Shown here: in pieces, positions 61,721-64,000 of the stretch
Layout of the letters: each line of letters starts with the position of its first letter
Position numbering within the stretch: position 1 is the first letter of the stretch
Assembly (NCBI RefSeq): GCF_025742995.1
Contig: NZ_JAOVQM010000001.1
Coordinates: forward strand, 62,001-126,000
Origin: Paracholeplasma manati
GTDB taxonomy: Bacteria > Bacillota_I > Bacilli_A > Acholeplasmatales > UBA5453
Direction: 5' to 3'
DNA length: 64,000 bases
Program-made: the position numbers and the translations under genes
The notes under the pieces: model-generated
What the model was told of the DNA's origin: nothing
The model's database searches: none
The model's input: the letters and a program-made list of their open reading frames with translations, nothing else

Positions 61721-62877
61721 AGTTCATCTAATATGAAATTTAAGAATCTTTCAAGACCGGCTTCTAGTTGGTCTTTTGAACAGGCTAAATTCATCCGAAC
61801 AAAATCTTTCAAATCTGGATCAAACTTGTTTCCATCAGATAAGGTGATTCCGTAGTCCATCACCTTCTTGGTGATATAGATGGAATCTTTCTTTAAGAAT
61901 GACATATCTAACCAAGCCAAATAAGTGCCTTCTGCTTTGGTGATCTTCATTTGTGGGACATGTAGTTTAAAGAACGCATATAGACGTTTGAAGTTTTGTT
62001 CTATGTGGTGGTTTTGAGCATCGACCCAGTCATCACATTCTGTATATGCAACTTGACAAGCAAGGGTTGCGAAGAGGTTTGGAGTACAGTTATGGGAGAC
62101 GCGCAATTCATGATGAATGGCTTCTCTCATCTTCGGGTTTCTAATTACGATATTCGATAAATGTAATCCTGCAATATTGAAGGTTTTATTGGGAGAAGTG
62201 CAGACCATGAGTTGATCATAATCATCTAAATAATGTCCAAGCGATGTAAATTCATGTCCTTTAAGGATAATGTCAGCGTGAATTTCATCTGAAACTAAGG
62301 TCACCTTGTATTTCTTACATAGATTCACGACTTGTTCGATTTCATGTTTGGTCCACACACGTCCAACTGGGTTGTGTGGGTTACATAAAATAAACATCTT
62401 AGCCCCTTGTTTAAAGGCTTCTTCTAAGCCAAAGAAATCCATTGTGTAATGACCATTGATATTGACTAGTTTATTATCGATGAGTTCACGGTGGTTGTCG
62501 TGGATGACATCGAAAAATCTTGGATAAACTGGTGTTTGAATAACGACCTTATCCTGTTTTCGAGTTAAGCCTTTAACAGCTAAATACAGCGCAGCAACCA
62601 CGCCTGGTGCAGGAAAAAACTCACCTTTTTGAACCGTAAAATGGTATCTTCGAGAAAACCAATTGGCGACGGCTTTTTCATAGGATTCATCAATATAGTT
62701 ATAACCGAAAGCCCCATGTTCAACGCGCTTTTTTAACGCGTCAATGATGGGTTTTGGTGACTTATAGTCTGAATCTGCGATAGAAAAAGGTAAAAAATCA
62801 TCCTCAAAAGGACCTCTTTCTAAGTCCCATTTTCGAGCATTGGTGTAACTGCGATCAAGCGATTTAAATGCGTTCAT
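61711..62877 (-). CDS. PatB/MalY-type PLP-dependent C-S lyase or aminotransferase
   Basis: 388 residues of fold-type I PLP enzymes. The Schiff-base lysine is in CTSPNKTFNIAGLHLSN (near 229), the MalY/PatB form. The cofactor site includes FILCNPHNPVGRVW and LVSDEIHADIIL. The MalY group cleaves cystathionine or other C-S bonds and in some species also controls transcription. Start ATG at 62877 follows GAGGTATAT. Single gene with its own terminator. Confidence 0.85.
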   Translation of the reverse strand: MNAFKSLDRSYTNARKWDLERGPFEDDFLPFSIADSDYKSPKPIIDALKKRVEHGAFGYNYIDESYEKAVANWFSRRYHFTVQKGEFFPAPGVVAALYLAVKGLTRKQDKVVIQTPVYPRFFDVIHDNHRELIDNKLVNINGHYTMDFFGLEEAFKQGAKMFILCNPHNPVGRVWTKHEIEQVVNLCKKYKVTLVSDEIHADIILKGHEFTSLGHYLDDYDQLMVCTSPNKTFNIAGLHLSNIVIRNPKMREAIHHELRVSHNCTPNLFATLACQVAYTECDDWVDAQNHHIEQNFKRLYAFFKLHVPQMKITKAEGTYLAWLDMSFLKKDSIYITKKVMDYGITLSDGNKFDPDLKDFVRMNLACSKDQLEAGLERFLNFILDELQA

Positions 62878-62948
62878 AGTTAATATACCTCTAAGGTTTC
62901 TATGTTTATTATAAAGGAAATAAAAGATAGATTAAACCCCTTAAAAAG

Positions 62949-62973
62949 AAAAAATCACCGTTTTGGTGATTTT
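62949..62973 (-). terminator. Terminator of the GNAT gene
   Basis: On the minus strand AAAATCACC pairs with GGTGATTTT around AAAAC, followed by TTC; overlaps the stop. Confidence 0.85.
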
Positions 62974-63334
62974 ATTCAAAAATAGAGCCGATTTTTTTCA
63001 TGCCAATCTTTTCATAATAAGGATCAACATCCGACATCACATAAACGGGTTGATAAATCGATTTGAGGTGATCAATGAGTTTTTTACCATACCCATGTCC
63101 ACGGTGGCTTTTTCTTACCAACAAATCATAGATATAAAACCCAAAACCACTGTCATCTCTACCACGGATGAAACCAATACATATAGATTCATCCATCAAC
63201 ACATAAACCGTTGAACTTTCAATTGCTAAACGATATTGATTTCTATGTTCGATGTATTCTACCCATTCAGGGTCACTTTCAATCAGATCGAATAACGCAT
63301 CTTCATAGGTATAGTTATAATGTACTAAAACCAT
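62972..63334 (-). CDS. GNAT N-acetyltransferase
   Basis: 120 residues. Motif A is LLVRKSHRGHGYGKKLIDHLKS (about 76-97), the acetyl-CoA loop RGHGYG. Start ATG 63334 follows GAGGG and lies one base after the stop of the SRPBCC gene; the frame extends to 63349 (TTG) without benefit. Acceptor unknown. It is the second gene of a two-gene unit. Confidence 0.8.
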   Translation of the reverse strand: MVLVHYNYTYEDALFDLIESDPEWVEYIEHRNQYRLAIESSTVYVLMDESICIGFIRGRDDSGFGFYIYDLLVRKSHRGHGYGKKLIDHLKSIYQPVYVMSDVDPYYEKIGMKKIGSIFE

Positions 63335-63335
63335 A

Positions 63336-63755
63336 TCATAGTCCCTCAATAAATGTTTTGAACACAGTCATGATTCGCGTGGTTTCCCCTTTAAACAACG
63401 CTTCAGATCGTTCAATACCATCTTCAAAAGTAAAAATGACATCCATTTGATAATCGGTTTGTTGACCTAAGTCTTTGAAATGATAGTCACAGCGGTTGTT
63501 TACACCAGGTACTTCATAGACAAAAACGAGTTTATATGGTAACTCATTTTCGAGTACTTTCACGGACATCTTTGACTTAACACCGATCACATCATAAATC
63601 AAAAACCCTTCAAAACCTGCTTTTGGCCATACACCTTTGACGGTTTCAATGTCGATTAAATGGGGTTGCCAGAGCTTCATCATGGCGATATCGATGAAGC
63701 CATGAATCACCTTGTCTATGTGTTGATTGAACGTTGTTTGAACTTGGTATTGCAT
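63336..63755 (-). CDS. SRPBCC-domain protein
   Basis: 139 residues with the helix-grip (START/SRPBCC) layout: first strand and helix (VQTTFNQHIDKVIHGFID), the conserved W-x-P-x-L region, then beta strands (FKDLGQQTDYQMDVIFTFE). These proteins bind hydrophobic ligands in a central cavity. The polyketide cyclase/ligand-binding type is likely; the ligand is not known. Translationally coupled to the GNAT gene. Start ATG 63755 follows GAGGTGATA. Confidence 0.75.
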   Translation of the reverse strand: MQYQVQTTFNQHIDKVIHGFIDIAMMKLWQPHLIDIETVKGVWPKAGFEGFLIYDVIGVKSKMSVKVLENELPYKLVFVYEVPGVNNRCDYHFKDLGQQTDYQMDVIFTFEDGIERSEALFKGETTRIMTVFKTFIEGL

Positions 63756-63790
63756 GCTATCACCTCAAGTTTACTATATCATAGATTAAG

Positions 63791-63818
63791 AAAAAGACCA
63801 TCTTTTTATCGATGGTCT
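63791..63818 (-). terminator. Terminator of the cation exchanger gene
   Basis: On the minus strand AGACCATC pairs with GATGGTCT around GATAAAAA, followed by TTTTC. Confidence 0.88.
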
Positions 63819-63825
63819 ACAGTTA

Positions 63826-64000
63826 TTAAAATATAGATAAAGCTCTTAATACGATGTAAACTAGATAAGATGCATAGATGAACACCAACGCGAACCCTTC
63901 TTTTTTAGATACTTTTCCATATGTCACTGCAGCACCTAAAGCAAACACGGTTACACCAATCATGATAAGAATATCGATGAGTACATCTCCATTGATGCCT
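63826..64000 (-). CDS. Sodium/calcium exchanger family protein, C-terminal part
   Basis: The last 58 codons of a gene that runs beyond the window. The peptide is two membrane helices (DVLIDILIMIGVTVFALGAA and FALVFIYASYLVYIVLRALS as landmarks) separated by KVSKKEG, as at the end of YrbG-type CaCA exchangers. Only this tail is seen, so the substrate ion is open. Confidence 0.6.
   Translation of the reverse strand, partial: GINGDVLIDILIMIGVTVFALGAAVTYGKVSKKEGFALVFIYASYLVYIVLRALSIF

Overview
The window reads as a low-GC, monoderm bacterium of the Mollicutes-like lineage, most likely an Acholeplasma/Paracholeplasma relative or a neighbour such as Izemoplasmatales. Support for this is indirect. 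There are many lipobox lipoproteins and no outer-membrane genes. TGA is a stop codon: it closes the ABC1-kinase gene in an ATGA overlap at 56915-56918 and the SRPBCC gene at 63336-63338, so the Mycoplasma/Spiroplasma code is excluded. Ribosome binding sites are strong (AGGAG type), and promoters are of TTGACA/TATAAT type. A carotenoid-type desaturase is present. The species cannot be named from sequence alone.

Layout. 1-1.9 kb: hexuronate catabolism (uxaE, then a cut-off PfkB sugar kinase). 1.9-12.9 kb: a HAD phosphatase, then a seven-gene sugar operon on the minus strand (GH3, HAD phosphatase, ABC ATPase, permease, binding lipoprotein, permease, GH2) with a divergent AraC regulator and a catabolite-repression (cre-like) site in the shared promoter region. 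13.8-20 kb: diguanylate cyclase, acetyltransferase, ASCH protein, the tldD-pmbA protease pair, a SOUL haem-type protein and a deoxynucleoside kinase. 20.2-21.1 kb: a heliorhodopsin gene with its own promoter and terminator, then an aldo/keto reductase. 22-28.4 kb: two large surface lipoproteins (a pectin methylesterase and an RCC1-repeat protein) and small membrane proteins. 28.6-34.1 kb: a conserved unknown gene and an operon of a 12-TM protein carrying a McrB-like AAA+ domain, a zinc-ribbon partner and a CAT-family acetyltransferase. 34.4-38.8 kb: LRR lipoprotein, fabV, amino-acid permease. 38.8-43.4 kb: a small AT-rich accessory island beside tRNA-Thr (DUF4143 ATPase, Fic protein, orphan membrane protein) with a degenerate copy of the tRNA 3' end. 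43.5-46 kb: an acyltransferase with an IS200/IS605-type tnpB element inserted at its stop codon. 46-53 kb: adhE, and an RND exporter with its TetR repressor. 53-64 kb: lipid kinase, small membrane proteins, carotenoid-type desaturase plus ABC1 kinase, htpG, amidohydrolase, PatB-type lyase, GNAT, SRPBCC, and the end of a cation exchanger.

How it fits together. The sugar parts describe a fermentative scavenger of plant-type polymers: pectin methylesterase outside the cell, hexuronate enzymes inside, and a CcpA-type cre site at the glycoside operon, the pectinesterase and adhE. The most unusual items are the heliorhodopsin, the membrane-anchored McrB-like ATPase operon, the ABC1 kinase/desaturase overlap with an altered KxGQ motif, and the tRNA-Thr island. 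No rRNA, CRISPR array, prophage or integrase was seen.
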